Below, piece after piece: positions 27,131-34,113 of a DNA stretch of 40,431 nucleotides. The notes beneath the pieces were generated by a model, which worked only from the letters and a program-made list of their open reading frames with translations, made no database searches and was not told where the DNA came from. The first letter of the stretch is position 1. Every line of letters begins with the position of its first letter. Position numbers and translations under genes: made by a program. Source of the stretch: a virus; the IMG/VR virus record IMGVR_UViG_3300025132_007292, positions 1 through 40,431 of that record; one strand, given 5' to 3'.

Positions 27131-27174
27131 AGTCAAACTAAAAATTTGACAAAAGTTACAAATATGTTAAATTT
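27131..27174. promoter_or_regulatory. Dyad operator with probable divergent promoters
   Basis: GTCAAA (27132-27137) and TTTGAC (27145-27150) form a dyad with a seven-base centre. Read rightward, its right arm gives TTGACA (27146-27151) with a TAAATT 16 bases on, suited to the regulator gene. Read leftward, its left arm gives TTGACT, with AT-rich -10 candidates, suited to the structured RNA. A repressor on this dyad would block both -35 boxes, so autoregulation by the neighbouring HTH protein is the natural inference. Confidence 0.5.
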
Positions 27175-27218
27175 ATTATAGAATACTTATCTGTTTATTT
27201 TAGTTAGGAGGTAGCAAT

Positions 27219-27944
27219 ATGAATGAACAGCAAAAAATTGTTAATTGGTTACAATCAACAGAAATACCAATATCTAGTATATCAGAAAATACTGGAATTT
27301 CAAGGCAAACACTTTACAAGTGGATGCAAGCAACAGTCCCAATTAAAATTCATAAAAATAAATTAAAGGCAATATACAAAGTATATGTTGGTGATATTGA
27401 GAAGGAGGAGAATATGAGTTATACAATAGATGCTCAAAAAGAAACAATTAAATTATTAAAAGAAAAAGTTGAAAAATTAGAAGTTGATTTATCGAAACAC
27501 GAAGAATCGCCTTTTCAATCTTCTGTGTGGAATGATTTGCAATTTCATTTATATAGTGAAGTAGTATTAACTTTTAATTTTCCTAGTATTGTAGGAAGAA
27601 AAATGATTTTATTAACAGGGAGGAAATACATAAAGCAATTTTTAGGATACAATGATAGAGAAATTGATTCTTACTGGCAAATAAATAAGCATTATAAAGA
27701 TTTTAATAAACACCCTATAAATAATATTTTATCTGGAAAAAGTAAAGATACAATTATTGAGAAAGTAAAAACATTACCTGCTGTATTTGAAAGTTTAAAA
27801 CATATGGTTGGTAATCATTACATACCAGTACCAATTACTTTTAAATGCAAAAATGGGGAGTTCTTACATACAATCGCATATAATAAAATTGATTGGTCAA
27901 ATAAAAAAGTTCAAACTAAAACTGAATTTATTTTAGGTCAATAA
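27219..27944 (+). CDS. HTH transcriptional regulator with coiled coil and possible PAS-like C-terminus
   Basis: A 241-residue protein with a strong GGAGG site. The N-terminus has a helix-turn-helix (ISSISENTGISRQTLYKWM, about residues 18-36); residues about 68-92 form a coiled coil (IKLLKEKVEKLEVDL), suggesting dimers. The C-terminal 140 residues, with FLGYNDREIDSYW and later CKNGEFLHTIAYNKIDW, look like a PAS-type fold. No LexA/CI serine-lysine peptidase motif is visible. As the only regulator at the int locus, with an operator-like dyad upstream, it is the candidate lysogeny repressor. Its gene converges on, and overlaps by 17 bases, the leftward early block. Confidence 0.65.
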   Translation: MNEQQKIVNWLQSTEIPISSISENTGISRQTLYKWMQATVPIKIHKNKLKAIYKVYVGDIEKEENMSYTIDAQKETIKLLKEKVEKLEVDLSKHEESPFQSSVWNDLQFHLYSEVVLTFNFPSIVGRKMILLTGRKYIKQFLGYNDREIDSYWQINKHYKDFNKHPINNILSGKSKDTIIEKVKTLPAVFESLKHMVGNHYIPVPITFKCKNGEFLHTIAYNKIDWSNKKVQTKTEFILGQ

Positions 27945-28269
27945 TTTTTAATTGTTCTTTTAATTCTTTTAATTCTTTAATTCTGTCTATCCAAGTGTCG
28001 TAGTTTTCTACAACTAAAGGAGTGCCCCTATCTTCTTTAATTACTTGTATGTCTACTTCATCAGAAGGTAGCATCCAATTTGCAATTGCTTTACGGCACT
28101 TAGCTTGAACTTTTATTGTATCTTCAATTAAAAGGTCTACTTCTTCATGCCATCCGAGTGATCTACCATCAGAACCCCAAGCTCTAATACATTTAAGACC
28201 TATTCCTTTTGTAATATCTCGTATAAGATATTCAAATCGATTACCTTTAGCTTTTGATTTACTAGCCAT
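27928..28269 (-). CDS. Holliday-junction-resolvase-like PD-(D/E)XK nuclease
   Basis: A 113-residue protein. I use the ATG at 28269, with GGAG eight bases upstream; a longer frame to 28296 lacks a ribosome site. The N-terminus SKAKGNRFEYLI places an acidic residue (E13) as in archaeal Hjc-type enzymes. D45 in HEEVDLLI and Q55-x-K57 in VQAKCRK complete the PD-(D/E)XK core. A basic coil ends the protein. It probably resolves branched DNA made during replication and recombination. It is the last gene of the leftward operon. Confidence 0.7.
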   Translation of the reverse strand: MASKSKAKGNRFEYLIRDITKGIGLKCIRAWGSDGRSLGWHEEVDLLIEDTIKVQAKCRKAIANWMLPSDEVDIQVIKEDRGTPLVVENYDTWIDRIKELKELKEQLKIIDLK

Positions 28270-28390
28270 TATTATTTCTCCAATCTGTAAGTACATTTAC
28301 ACTTATAACAAATGCAACACTTCCTATTCCTACACATAAAATGCTAAATGATATAATTAACATTGCTACTAACCATTCTGCTATTATCAT
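28262..28390 (-). CDS. 42-residue one-helix membrane protein
   Basis: A short frame with an AAGGAG site ahead of its ATG. It consists almost entirely of one hydrophobic helix (LVAMLIISFSILCVGIGSVA) and a short polar tail (LTDWRNNNG). Its stop overlaps the start region of the resolvase gene. Ribosome site, coupling and composition all favour a real gene. Function unknown. Confidence 0.6.
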   Translation of the reverse strand: MIIAEWLVAMLIISFSILCVGIGSVAFVISVNVLTDWRNNNG

Positions 28391-28391
28391 A

Positions 28392-28691
28392 TTATGACTC
28401 CTTATTTAGTTTATTTATATATGTTTCTATTAAAGGTGTTGTAATAGAATTTTCTGCTTCTCCAAGAGTTGAAAAATATTGATTATCTTTATTATCATCA
28501 TAATAATAGACATAATATCTAATTTTGTCATCTATACTTTCAGCAACAGTTCCTTCTTCGTAATGAGAATAATGTATTACAGGAATTGGATGGTCAGTTA
28601 AATGCCCATGATGATGTATTAAATAGCCTTCTCGTGTTTCTTTCCATTTCCAAGTAAGACTTTTAATGTATTTTTTTATTTGTTTTTCCAT
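28392..28691 (-). CDS. Small acidic/aromatic early protein, unrecognised
   Basis: A 99-residue soluble protein rich in tyrosine, histidine and acidic residues (IHYSHYEEGT, YYVYYYDDNKDNQ). The layout, a few strands followed by a helix, resembles small single-domain phage early proteins. No motif recognised. It lies in the same leftward transcript as the resolvase. Confidence 0.5.
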   Translation of the reverse strand: MEKQIKKYIKSLTWKWKETREGYLIHHHGHLTDHPIPVIHYSHYEEGTVAESIDDKIRYYVYYYDDNKDNQYFSTLGEAENSITTPLIETYINKLNKES

Positions 28692-28696
28692 TTTTA

Positions 28697-28939
28697 TTAC
28701 GGCACAACCTTTCCATTAAATAGTTCAATGATGTAAGCGGTTATGTTTTTCTCCTCTTTGGTTTTTGATTTATAAATAAATTTGTCGCATCCAAAATCAA
28801 CGATGTGATTGGGTATTAATTGTTTTGTTTTACCTATGATTTCAAAGTACATGCAAAATCCTAAAAATGTTTTATGTTCTTTAAGACTTTGATATTTACA
28901 ATTCCAACAACTTTTTTTGATTTTTGTAGGTGACTTCAA
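28697..28939 (-). CDS. Cysteine-motif small protein
   Basis: An 80-residue protein with CWNC near the N-terminus, then FCMYF and GCDKF. This is the C-x2-C ... C ... C pattern of a small zinc-binding domain seen in many phage-encoded proteins. The best start is a TTG at 28939, which lies inside the right arm of an inverted repeat (28938-28947); no ATG is available. So the repeat could hide or expose the start. Function unknown. Confidence 0.5.
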   Translation of the reverse strand: MKSPTKIKKSCWNCKYQSLKEHKTFLGFCMYFEIIGKTKQLIPNHIVDFGCDKFIYKSKTKEEKNITAYIIELFNGKVVP

Positions 28940-28993
28940 CTGTTGGTTTAAGACACATAAAGGATATTATATATGTTAAAGCCACCCACAGTT
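28938..28993 (-). repeat. Inverted repeat around a start site, with TATAAT inside
   Basis: AACTGTTGGT (28938-28947) pairs with ACCCACAGTT (28984-28993), one mismatch in ten. On the minus strand the enclosed stretch contains TTTAACATATATAATATCC, with a good -10 hexamer. The stem would hold the TTG start of the downstream gene. It may be a promoter with an operator, or an RNA leader. Confidence 0.4.
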
Positions 28994-29124
28994 TATTTTT
29001 TAAATACTATTTTATGACCACTAGAATTTCTCCAAGGACCTGGATAAGGAGTTGCTGAATGTTCAATCCCTAATCCTTTTTTTAGGTATTTATAAACAAT
29101 TAGTATTTCTGTTTTTTTATTCAA
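28993..29124 (-). CDS. 43-residue putative protein downstream of dnaB
   Basis: The frame begins with a TTG at 29124 overlapping the helicase stop; the C-terminal part (GIEHSATPYPGPWRNSSGHK) has a composition unlike random AT-rich translation. A longer open frame to 29193 runs inside the helicase gene and is less likely. There is no clear ribosome site, so coupling would be needed. Function unknown. Confidence 0.35.
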   Translation of the reverse strand: MNKKTEILIVYKYLKKGLGIEHSATPYPGPWRNSSGHKIVFKK

Positions 29125-30541
29125 AAGATACCGACTCTTGTTTACCTTGAAACTTTGAAATAACATTAGATAATTCATCGTGAGAATGAACATGTACTTC
29201 TTTTATTCTGTTTTGAAGTTCAGGTATGTTTTCATGATAACAAACTTTATCGTGGTCTACTCCAATAGTAAACATTCCACTATTACCATAACGAACTTTG
29301 GCAGCTACTATCTGTGATTTTAGTTTACCAAGATTGGAATTTTGATAATTCACTTTATAATCATAGTAAATAAATAAGATGTTTTCTGCTACTTGTTCAA
29401 TAGATGAACCTTCAGCTAAATCAGACATTTTAGGAATAGGGTCAATTCTGCGTTCTATATCTCTATTTAATTGAGATAGAAGAATAGGTATGATCTTGTA
29501 TTTTTTAGCTAACCATTTATATTCTTGCATAACCGATTCAATTTCAAAACGTCTGTCTTTTTTATCAGATACTTTTACAAGCTGTATATAGTCGTCAATT
29601 ACAACATCAGGTCTTATTCTTGATACTAAAGATATAGTTTCGTTTAAACTGCTAACATCATCATACATAATTAAATTATCAGAATAGTTTGCTACTATTT
29701 CTTTTTGTGATTGCTCTATTTCTTTTGCACTTGCATCTGTTAGATTTCCAGTACGAATAGAGTGATAAGACACTTTACCACTATTCAAAACCATTAGTTT
29801 TTTAAGCATTTCTTCATTGGTCATTTCACGATTCATAACCAATACTTTTAATCCTTGGTCTAATAGTTTTTTAGCAAGATTAATACTAAAGGTTGTTTTA
29901 CCATGCCCAGGTCTTCCTGCAAGTACAGTAATTTCACCTCTAGTCATTCCACCTGCCATGCCATCTAAAGCATTATAGCCAAATGAAACCAAATTCTTTG
30001 ATTCCCCAATAGATTCAATTGCTGATTTTGTAAGTGATTTTAAATCAAATTCAGCAACAGGTTTAGTATCCATTACTTCTTCATTTAAATCACGAACTTT
30101 TTCGATTAAATCTATAAAACCAAATGTATCACTATACGCAATACGTTGAATTTTATAGGTTTGTCTTATGATTTCTCTATGAAGATGCTTTTCATAGACT
30201 AATTTAGCATGTGTTTCAATATGTGCTGTTGTGGGAAGGTCTGTTACAAGTCCTGTTAACCAATATGCATTTACAACTTCTTTTTCTTTTTCATCTAATC
30301 TAGCTAATACTGTAATAATATCAGCATTGACTTCATCTTTTATTAAAGATTTAATTGCTTTAAAAACAATTTGATGTTTTTTAAGATAAAATGCTTTGGG
30401 TTCAGGTATATGTCTTACAACTCTATCATAATTAAGATTGTCTGTTAAGATAGCCGCTAAGACAGATGCTTCTGCATCAATTGCATTAGGCATCATCTTT
30501 ACAGATTCATTATTGGTGCTAATGTATTGTTTTTTTGACAT
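29117..30541 (-). CDS. dnaB: Replicative DNA helicase, DnaB family
   Basis: A 474-residue protein of normal length. I choose the ATG at 30541 with a TGAGG site; an ATG at 30553 lies further inside the upstream gene. The N-terminal domain (AEASVLAAILTDN, then WLTGLVTDLPTTAH) is the DnaB primase-interaction fold. The RecA-like domain has Walker A GRPGHGKTT (about 209-217), MNREMTNEEM (H1a), Walker B VVIDDYIQL (about 313-321), and SQLNRDIERR with the following LAEGSSIEQVAE (H3/H4, arginine finger region). It unwinds DNA at the phage fork. No phage helicase loader or primase is evident in the window, so it may use a self-loading mode or host partners. Confidence 0.95.
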   Translation of the reverse strand: MSKKQYISTNNESVKMMPNAIDAEASVLAAILTDNLNYDRVVRHIPEPKAFYLKKHQIVFKAIKSLIKDEVNADIITVLARLDEKEKEVVNAYWLTGLVTDLPTTAHIETHAKLVYEKHLHREIIRQTYKIQRIAYSDTFGFIDLIEKVRDLNEEVMDTKPVAEFDLKSLTKSAIESIGESKNLVSFGYNALDGMAGGMTRGEITVLAGRPGHGKTTFSINLAKKLLDQGLKVLVMNREMTNEEMLKKLMVLNSGKVSYHSIRTGNLTDASAKEIEQSQKEIVANYSDNLIMYDDVSSLNETISLVSRIRPDVVIDDYIQLVKVSDKKDRRFEIESVMQEYKWLAKKYKIIPILLSQLNRDIERRIDPIPKMSDLAEGSSIEQVAENILFIYYDYKVNYQNSNLGKLKSQIVAAKVRYGNSGMFTIGVDHDKVCYHENIPELQNRIKEVHVHSHDELSNVISKFQGKQESVSFE

Positions 30542-30758
30542 TTTTAACCTCATTTAGTTTGACCACTTCGGTATGTGGAGAGATTAATGTTTTACCCAAT
30601 CGTATATCAGTTGGGTCAACATCTTTTAGGTATGATTCATAACGCACAGAACAACTGCCTACGTTTATATCAAGAAGATAACCTTTGCAAAAAGCAGTTT
30701 TAAAATATTGTCCTATTTCTAAGTCTTTTAAAAATACTTTCCCCTTAGATGGAGTCAC
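30519..30758 (-). CDS. Small early protein, unrecognised
   Basis: A 79-residue protein with a GTG start overlapping the upstream stop (GTGA). Pattern FLKDLEIGQYFKTAFCKGYLL suggests a small beta-barrel. It overlaps the start of the helicase gene by 23 bases, so the two are coupled and may act together in replication, which is inference. Confidence 0.5.
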   Translation of the reverse strand: MTPSKGKVFLKDLEIGQYFKTAFCKGYLLDINVGSCSVRYESYLKDVDPTDIRLGKTLISPHTEVVKLNEVKNVKKTIH

Positions 30759-30949
30759 GATAAATGCTCTTTAATTTCTGTAATTGCATTTAACAATGAT
30801 TTGGTTTGAGGAGCGTTGTCTACTCCTTTATTTTGAAAGTCATTAACAACTTGTACTAAGACTTCAGCTTCTTCTTTATTAATGGATAAAAGATATTGAG
30901 AATTTTTAATTACATCTGCAAAATCTTCAAATGTGGTAAGTTTTTTCAT
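30755..30949 (-). CDS. Small helical early protein, unrecognised
   Basis: A 64-residue helical, acidic protein with an AAGGAA ribosome site. It lacks motifs. It opens the short 30949-29117 group that ends in the helicase. A 17-codon upstream frame stops one base before its start codon, so its translation may be coupled to that leader. Confidence 0.5.
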   Translation of the reverse strand: MKKLTTFEDFADVIKNSQYLLSINKEEAEVLVQVVNDFQNKGVDNAPQTKSLLNAITEIKEHLS

Positions 30950-30950
30950 T

Positions 30951-31004
30951 TCAGTTCCTTTTTAAACTGCAGGAGAAAGGCGCCAACCAAACAAAATCTT
31001 TCAT
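30951..31004 (-). CDS. 17-codon leader peptide candidate
   Basis: ATG at 31004 with a GAGG site seven bases upstream encodes MKDFVWLAPFSCSLKRN and ends one base before the start of the 64-residue protein. Its distal half overlaps the left arm of a 10-bp inverted repeat (30968-30977), so ribosome movement would open that stem. This is the layout of a translational or attenuation leader. Confidence 0.35.
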   Translation of the reverse strand: MKDFVWLAPFSCSLKRN

Positions 31005-31070
31005 TTGTCAGCCTCTTTCTTTCAAATCTTTTTTTAAAAAAACTTTGTCAAAAGAGACACTTCTCCTGCA
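30968..31070 (-). repeat. Perfect 10-bp inverted repeat enclosing nested stems
   Basis: TGCAGGAGAA (30968-30977) and TTCTCCTGCA (31061-31070) are perfect inverted arms. Inside, CTCTTT (31013-31018) faces AAAGAG (31051-31056), and a T7A7 palindrome sits at the centre (31029-31042). One arm carries a Shine-Dalgarno-like AGGAGA on the minus strand and the other its complement. Probably a structured leader of the helicase operon; a DNA palindrome bound by a protein is the alternative. Confidence 0.5.
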
Positions 31071-31091
31071 ATATTTTTTAGTATTACTTAT

Positions 31092-31124
31092 CTGTTGCTT
31101 ACGATGGGAAACCGTCCTTTTCCC
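31092..31124 (-). promoter_or_regulatory. Short hairpin followed by AAGCAACAG motif
   Basis: GGGAAA (31106-31111) and TTTCCC (31119-31124) form a hairpin with a seven-base loop; five bases downstream on the minus strand is AAGCAACAG (31092-31100). The same order of hairpin and motif occurs at 27023-27083 and 39759-39818. It lies 20 bases downstream of the DUF932 gene and upstream of the helicase group. Confidence 0.4.
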
Positions 31125-31144
31125 GTTTTAGGCGTGAGATTAAT

Positions 31145-32071
31145 TTACGATAAGAGGGTATTTAATGCACGATTTTTAATCATATGACCTCTACCAAACG
31201 AATTCCAGCCTCGTTCAATTTGTTTTTTAGTAGCATTATGGTCAATAACATGTGTAACTGCATTAAATGTAGCATATCGATTATTTCCACCAACTTGTTT
31301 TACATATCTATCATATGCCATATCAAATTCCATAATCATATTATTCAATCTGGTACTTGCATTTTTAGGATGTAAATCCATTTTACGAAATGTCTTATTA
31401 AAGAATTTAAAGTTATCTTCTTTTTTCCAACTTTTATTCTTTAATCGTTCCATTTGCATAAGATAATCTTGCAAACCAATAGAAGCAGAATTGATACTTG
31501 CTTTAATATCAGCCCATTTAACTTCAAAATTAGGAAGATGTTTGCCTTGAAATAATGCATTTGCATTTAGGTCTTTTAAAGCAATCAAGTATGTATTTTT
31601 ACAAACGATTCTTACTACAGTTAATCCAATAAGCCAAGGAGATGTTTTATCATGGCTATTGATCATTGTAATAAAACCTGAATGTTTATCATCAATAGAA
31701 ACTTCTTTATCTGTCAAAATTTGACTGGTAAGAGCTTCAGTACCAACACCTTCATTCTTTAATTGAACAGAAAGTTTTCTGCCTTCATCAAATTCTCTTA
31801 CTTGAGGTTGTTTACTTCCAACATCAAGAAAAGAATTAACAATGTCCGCAAAACGTCTATTATAAAATGGAGTATATCTGTCTGATACAATAGAAAGACA
31901 TTTGTTATTATCTGTTCTTGCTAACGCATGTCTATTTTCTACAATTATACTTCTATTATCATGTCCATTAGGATAATATAAAAGTGGTTTCTTTTCAACA
32001 TCCCAAGAAAACTTAAATTCTTGATTGTCTTCTTTTAAAAGTAACTTTTGGGGGTTTTTTACTAGGTTCAT
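31145..32071 (-). CDS. DUF932 family phage/plasmid protein
   Basis: A 308-residue protein with an AAGGAG site. The sequence HALARTDNNKCLSIVSDRY and later FITMINSHDKTSPWLIGLTV, VRIVCKNT match the DUF932 family (YfjQ-like), common in phages and plasmids. Its biochemical role is not established; it is often found near recombination genes, as here. It overlaps the upstream gene by 59 bases. No gene follows for about 140 bases on this strand, where structured elements lie instead. Confidence 0.75.
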   Translation of the reverse strand: MNLVKNPQKLLLKEDNQEFKFSWDVEKKPLLYYPNGHDNRSIIVENRHALARTDNNKCLSIVSDRYTPFYNRRFADIVNSFLDVGSKQPQVREFDEGRKLSVQLKNEGVGTEALTSQILTDKEVSIDDKHSGFITMINSHDKTSPWLIGLTVVRIVCKNTYLIALKDLNANALFQGKHLPNFEVKWADIKASINSASIGLQDYLMQMERLKNKSWKKEDNFKFFNKTFRKMDLHPKNASTRLNNMIMEFDMAYDRYVKQVGGNNRYATFNAVTHVIDHNATKKQIERGWNSFGRGHMIKNRALNTLLS

Positions 32072-32468
32072 CTTTTTCTCCTTTATGTGTTATTTGATTA
32101 ATATCGGGAGGATTTGTTCCTCTCATTTGCTGTTCTGCTGTTTCATTAGCAGATTTTGTTTCGGAGATATTTCGTATAATAGCTCCAAAATAAGTAAGTG
32201 TTTTTCCTTGCTTAGAATAATTAGCTCTATTCCAAGTAGATATTCCTCTACGGATAGATTCTACATCTACAGGGGATATACTATATAAAAATCTATATTT
32301 GTATTCAATTGGGATTTTGCCAAAATAAATATGTTTGTTTACTTCAGCTATAATTTGTTTAAGGTTTTTTTGTATGTCTTTGGGAAAGTTTTTAAATATC
32401 ATTGTGGTTTCCATTAATGCTTCTTGTTTATTAGGCTGATAACCACAAGCAGGACATTTATATTTCAT
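32013..32468 (-). CDS. Small protein with N-terminal C-x2-C knuckle
   Basis: About 151 residues from the ATG at 32468, just after the upstream stop (TAATAATG); a GTG at 32477 is also possible. It begins KYKCPACGYQPNKQEAL, one zinc-knuckle half, followed by a helical domain (IISTWN-like segment GISTWNRANYSKQGKTLTYF) and a basic, disordered tail (SKKPPKVTFKRRQSR). The middle resembles a phage replication-accessory helical fold, but I do not recognise a family. Likely binds nucleic acid because of its basic tail, which is inference. Confidence 0.5.
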   Translation of the reverse strand: MKYKCPACGYQPNKQEALMETTMIFKNFPKDIQKNLKQIIAEVNKHIYFGKIPIEYKYRFLYSISPVDVESIRRGISTWNRANYSKQGKTLTYFGAIIRNISETKSANETAEQQMRGTNPPDINQITHKGEKDEPSKKPPKVTFKRRQSRI

Positions 32469-32470
32469 TA

Positions 32471-32656
32471 TTAACACTCTGGGTCATTTTGAATTCCTTT
32501 TGATATACCAAGGTCTTTTAATCCTATTGGATTATCATTTGGTTCTTTTATAATTGCATTTTGTTTACAGCGATTGCAATAAAATTGAATATTATTGTTT
32601 ACTTCTAATTTTTCATTAATCACTCCGCAACTACATTTTATTTGTTTAACTGACAT
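32471..32656 (-). CDS. Com-like zinc-finger protein
   Basis: A 61-residue protein: IKCSCGVINEKLEVNN, then FYCNRCKQNAII. The C-x-C ... C-x2-C spacing and the surrounding residues resemble Mu-like Com proteins, which are zinc-finger RNA-binding translational activators. There is no mom-like partner in the window, so a different target is likely. It overlaps the upstream 55-residue gene. Confidence 0.55.
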   Translation of the reverse strand: MSVKQIKCSCGVINEKLEVNNNIQFYCNRCKQNAIIKEPNDNPIGLKDLGISKGIQNDPEC

Positions 32657-32813
32657 CCCAATCTCCTTTTTTATCTAAATAGATTTTTAAATGAATTGTT
32701 TTTCCGTCACTATCTTTTGATTTCCAATTGTGTATAGTGCCGTCTTTTAATTGAGATATGTCTAGGTTACTTAATGGAATTGCAATTTCTTTTAGATTAT
32801 TATTATTTTTCAT
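32646..32813 (-). CDS. 55-residue early protein, unrecognised
   Basis: A short complete frame: ATG at 32813, stop overlapping the start of the Com-like gene. The product has a beta-type pattern (TIHNWKSKDSDGKTIHLKIY) ending KKGDWDVS. Sequence character and coupling support it as a real gene. It opens the operon segment after the inverted repeat at 32831-32891. Confidence 0.6.
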   Translation of the reverse strand: MKNNNNLKEIAIPLSNLDISQLKDGTIHNWKSKDSDGKTIHLKIYLDKKGDWDVS

Positions 32814-32830
32814 AATATCTTTCTAGTAGA

Positions 32831-32891
32831 GTAGAGGCAGAACAGAGACTAACAATAACATGACGTGCTATATATAATATTCTGCCCCTAC
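32831..32891 (-). repeat. 12-base inverted repeat with a G-U pair on the minus strand
   Basis: GTAGAGGCAGAA (32831-32842) and TTCTGCCCCTAC (32880-32891) are inverted arms. Read as minus-strand RNA the only imperfect position is a G-U pair; on the plus strand it would be an A-C mismatch. The enclosed 37 bases contain TATTATATATAG, -10-like. It fills the 89-base gap between the SSB gene and the 55-residue gene. Confidence 0.5.
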
Positions 32892-32902
32892 AGGTTTATT
32901 AA

Positions 32903-33445
32903 TTAGAAGGGTAAATCACTGTCCTCTTCTGGAACATTTACTTTTTCTTTACCTTCCCATTTTTCATAATAAGTAACTTTACTGGTTTCAACAGTTTCAC
33001 CGTCTTTATTTTTGTAACTATCTTTCTTTGTACTTACAATGATTGGTTTTCCAACAATATGGTCAGCAAAAAGCTCATTTGCACCACGTGGTAACATTAG
33101 AACTTTTTTTGTTGTACCATTTATTTCAGCTTCTTCAGAATCAAGTGGGTAACTGATAGCTTCAAGAAAATAATAAAATGATGTGTTATCAGATGAACTT
33201 GGGTCTTTTCCATCAACTGATTTTGTAATAAATACATCAGCAAATAATTTTCTATCTGCATAATCAGGATGAGATTTTCCATCAATTGTTAATTCAAGTT
33301 TAAGAATATCACAATCTTTATTTTGTCTTGTTACTAGTGAAACAGGGTCTTTATATTTACTAATATGAGTGAAATATTTACCCTCTGGAATTGGTGTAAA
33401 TTCCTTTTTTTCTGTTGTTTCTGATGGATCAAAATGCATTGGCAT
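32903..33445 (-). CDS. ssb: Phage single-stranded-DNA-binding protein
   Basis: A 180-residue protein. The N-terminal part (FTPIPEGKYFTHISKYKD, then ILKLELTIDG, then KLFADVFIT) fits the OB-fold of phage SSBs of the DUF669-like type. The C-terminus is acidic and ends EEDSDLPF, the classic SSB tail that recruits replication and recombination partners. It is coupled (ATG overlap) to the annealing protein upstream, matching the usual SSB/SSAP pairing. Confidence 0.75.
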   Translation of the reverse strand: MPMHFDPSETTEKKEFTPIPEGKYFTHISKYKDPVSLVTRQNKDCDILKLELTIDGKSHPDYADRKLFADVFITKSVDGKDPSSSDNTSFYYFLEAISYPLDSEEAEINGTTKKVLMLPRGANELFADHIVGKPIIVSTKKDSYKNKDGETVETSKVTYYEKWEGKEKVNVPEEDSDLPF

Positions 33446-34113
33446 TAGTTGTTCTCCTTTGTTTTATTTTGTGTTTTTAAGTGTTCAATTTCCTCGAGCA
33501 ATGTATTCATTGCATCTTGAAAATCGCTTTGATATAATTCATTTAATTTGTTTGCCCATGTAGCTTGAGTTGTTAATGGCATTTTTGCTTCTTTAGCATC
33601 TTTTAATGCATTTTTAAAATCATATATTTGTGCATCAGTAAGAAAATCCAAACGAACTTGTTTGCGGTAAACATCATCAGCAATATGAGTTGCTCTATTT
33701 ACAGCTCGTTTAAAAGCATATGAATTAGCTGAAGCCACATTTTTATCAATATCGATTACATTTTCAGCAGTATGAGGTGCATTCTTTTTAAATTGAACTC
33801 TTGCAGCACCTGGACTGTAAAATCTTCTTCGTCTACCACTTACTTCTTCTGTGAATTCTAATACACCTGTTGTAATTACCCATTCAGAGCCTAGAAATTG
33901 CACAGGTTGATTTGGTGCGGGTAACCAAGACCAATCAGGATAAAGATTATCGAGTTTTGTTCTCATATATTCTTCTTTTACATAATCAAATCCATCTGCA
34001 CCTTTTTGATATATCATTTTTTTTGGTGTTGTTTCAAATGAAGTTTTTTTTCGTATTTCCAATGCTTGTTGCATTTCATTTATATCGACAACATCTGTTG
34101 TTTTTTTAGACAT
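33445..34113 (-). CDS. Rad52-like single-strand annealing protein
   Basis: A 222-residue protein. The order YMRTKLDNLYPDWSWL, WVITTGVLEF, RFYSPGAARVQF and NVASANSYAFKRAVNRATHI corresponds to the Rad52/22-type fold, with its aromatic strand, the G-A-A-R turn and the conserved A-x-K-R-A helix. Such phage recombinases anneal complementary strands in recombination-dependent replication. The C-terminal 60 residues are a helical tail. It sits between an SSB gene and a Fe-S exonuclease gene, the three usual members of a phage recombination cassette. Confidence 0.75.
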   Translation of the reverse strand: MSKKTTDVVDINEMQQALEIRKKTSFETTPKKMIYQKGADGFDYVKEEYMRTKLDNLYPDWSWLPAPNQPVQFLGSEWVITTGVLEFTEEVSGRRRRFYSPGAARVQFKKNAPHTAENVIDIDKNVASANSYAFKRAVNRATHIADDVYRKQVRLDFLTDAQIYDFKNALKDAKEAKMPLTTQATWANKLNELYQSDFQDAMNTLLEEIEHLKTQNKTKENN

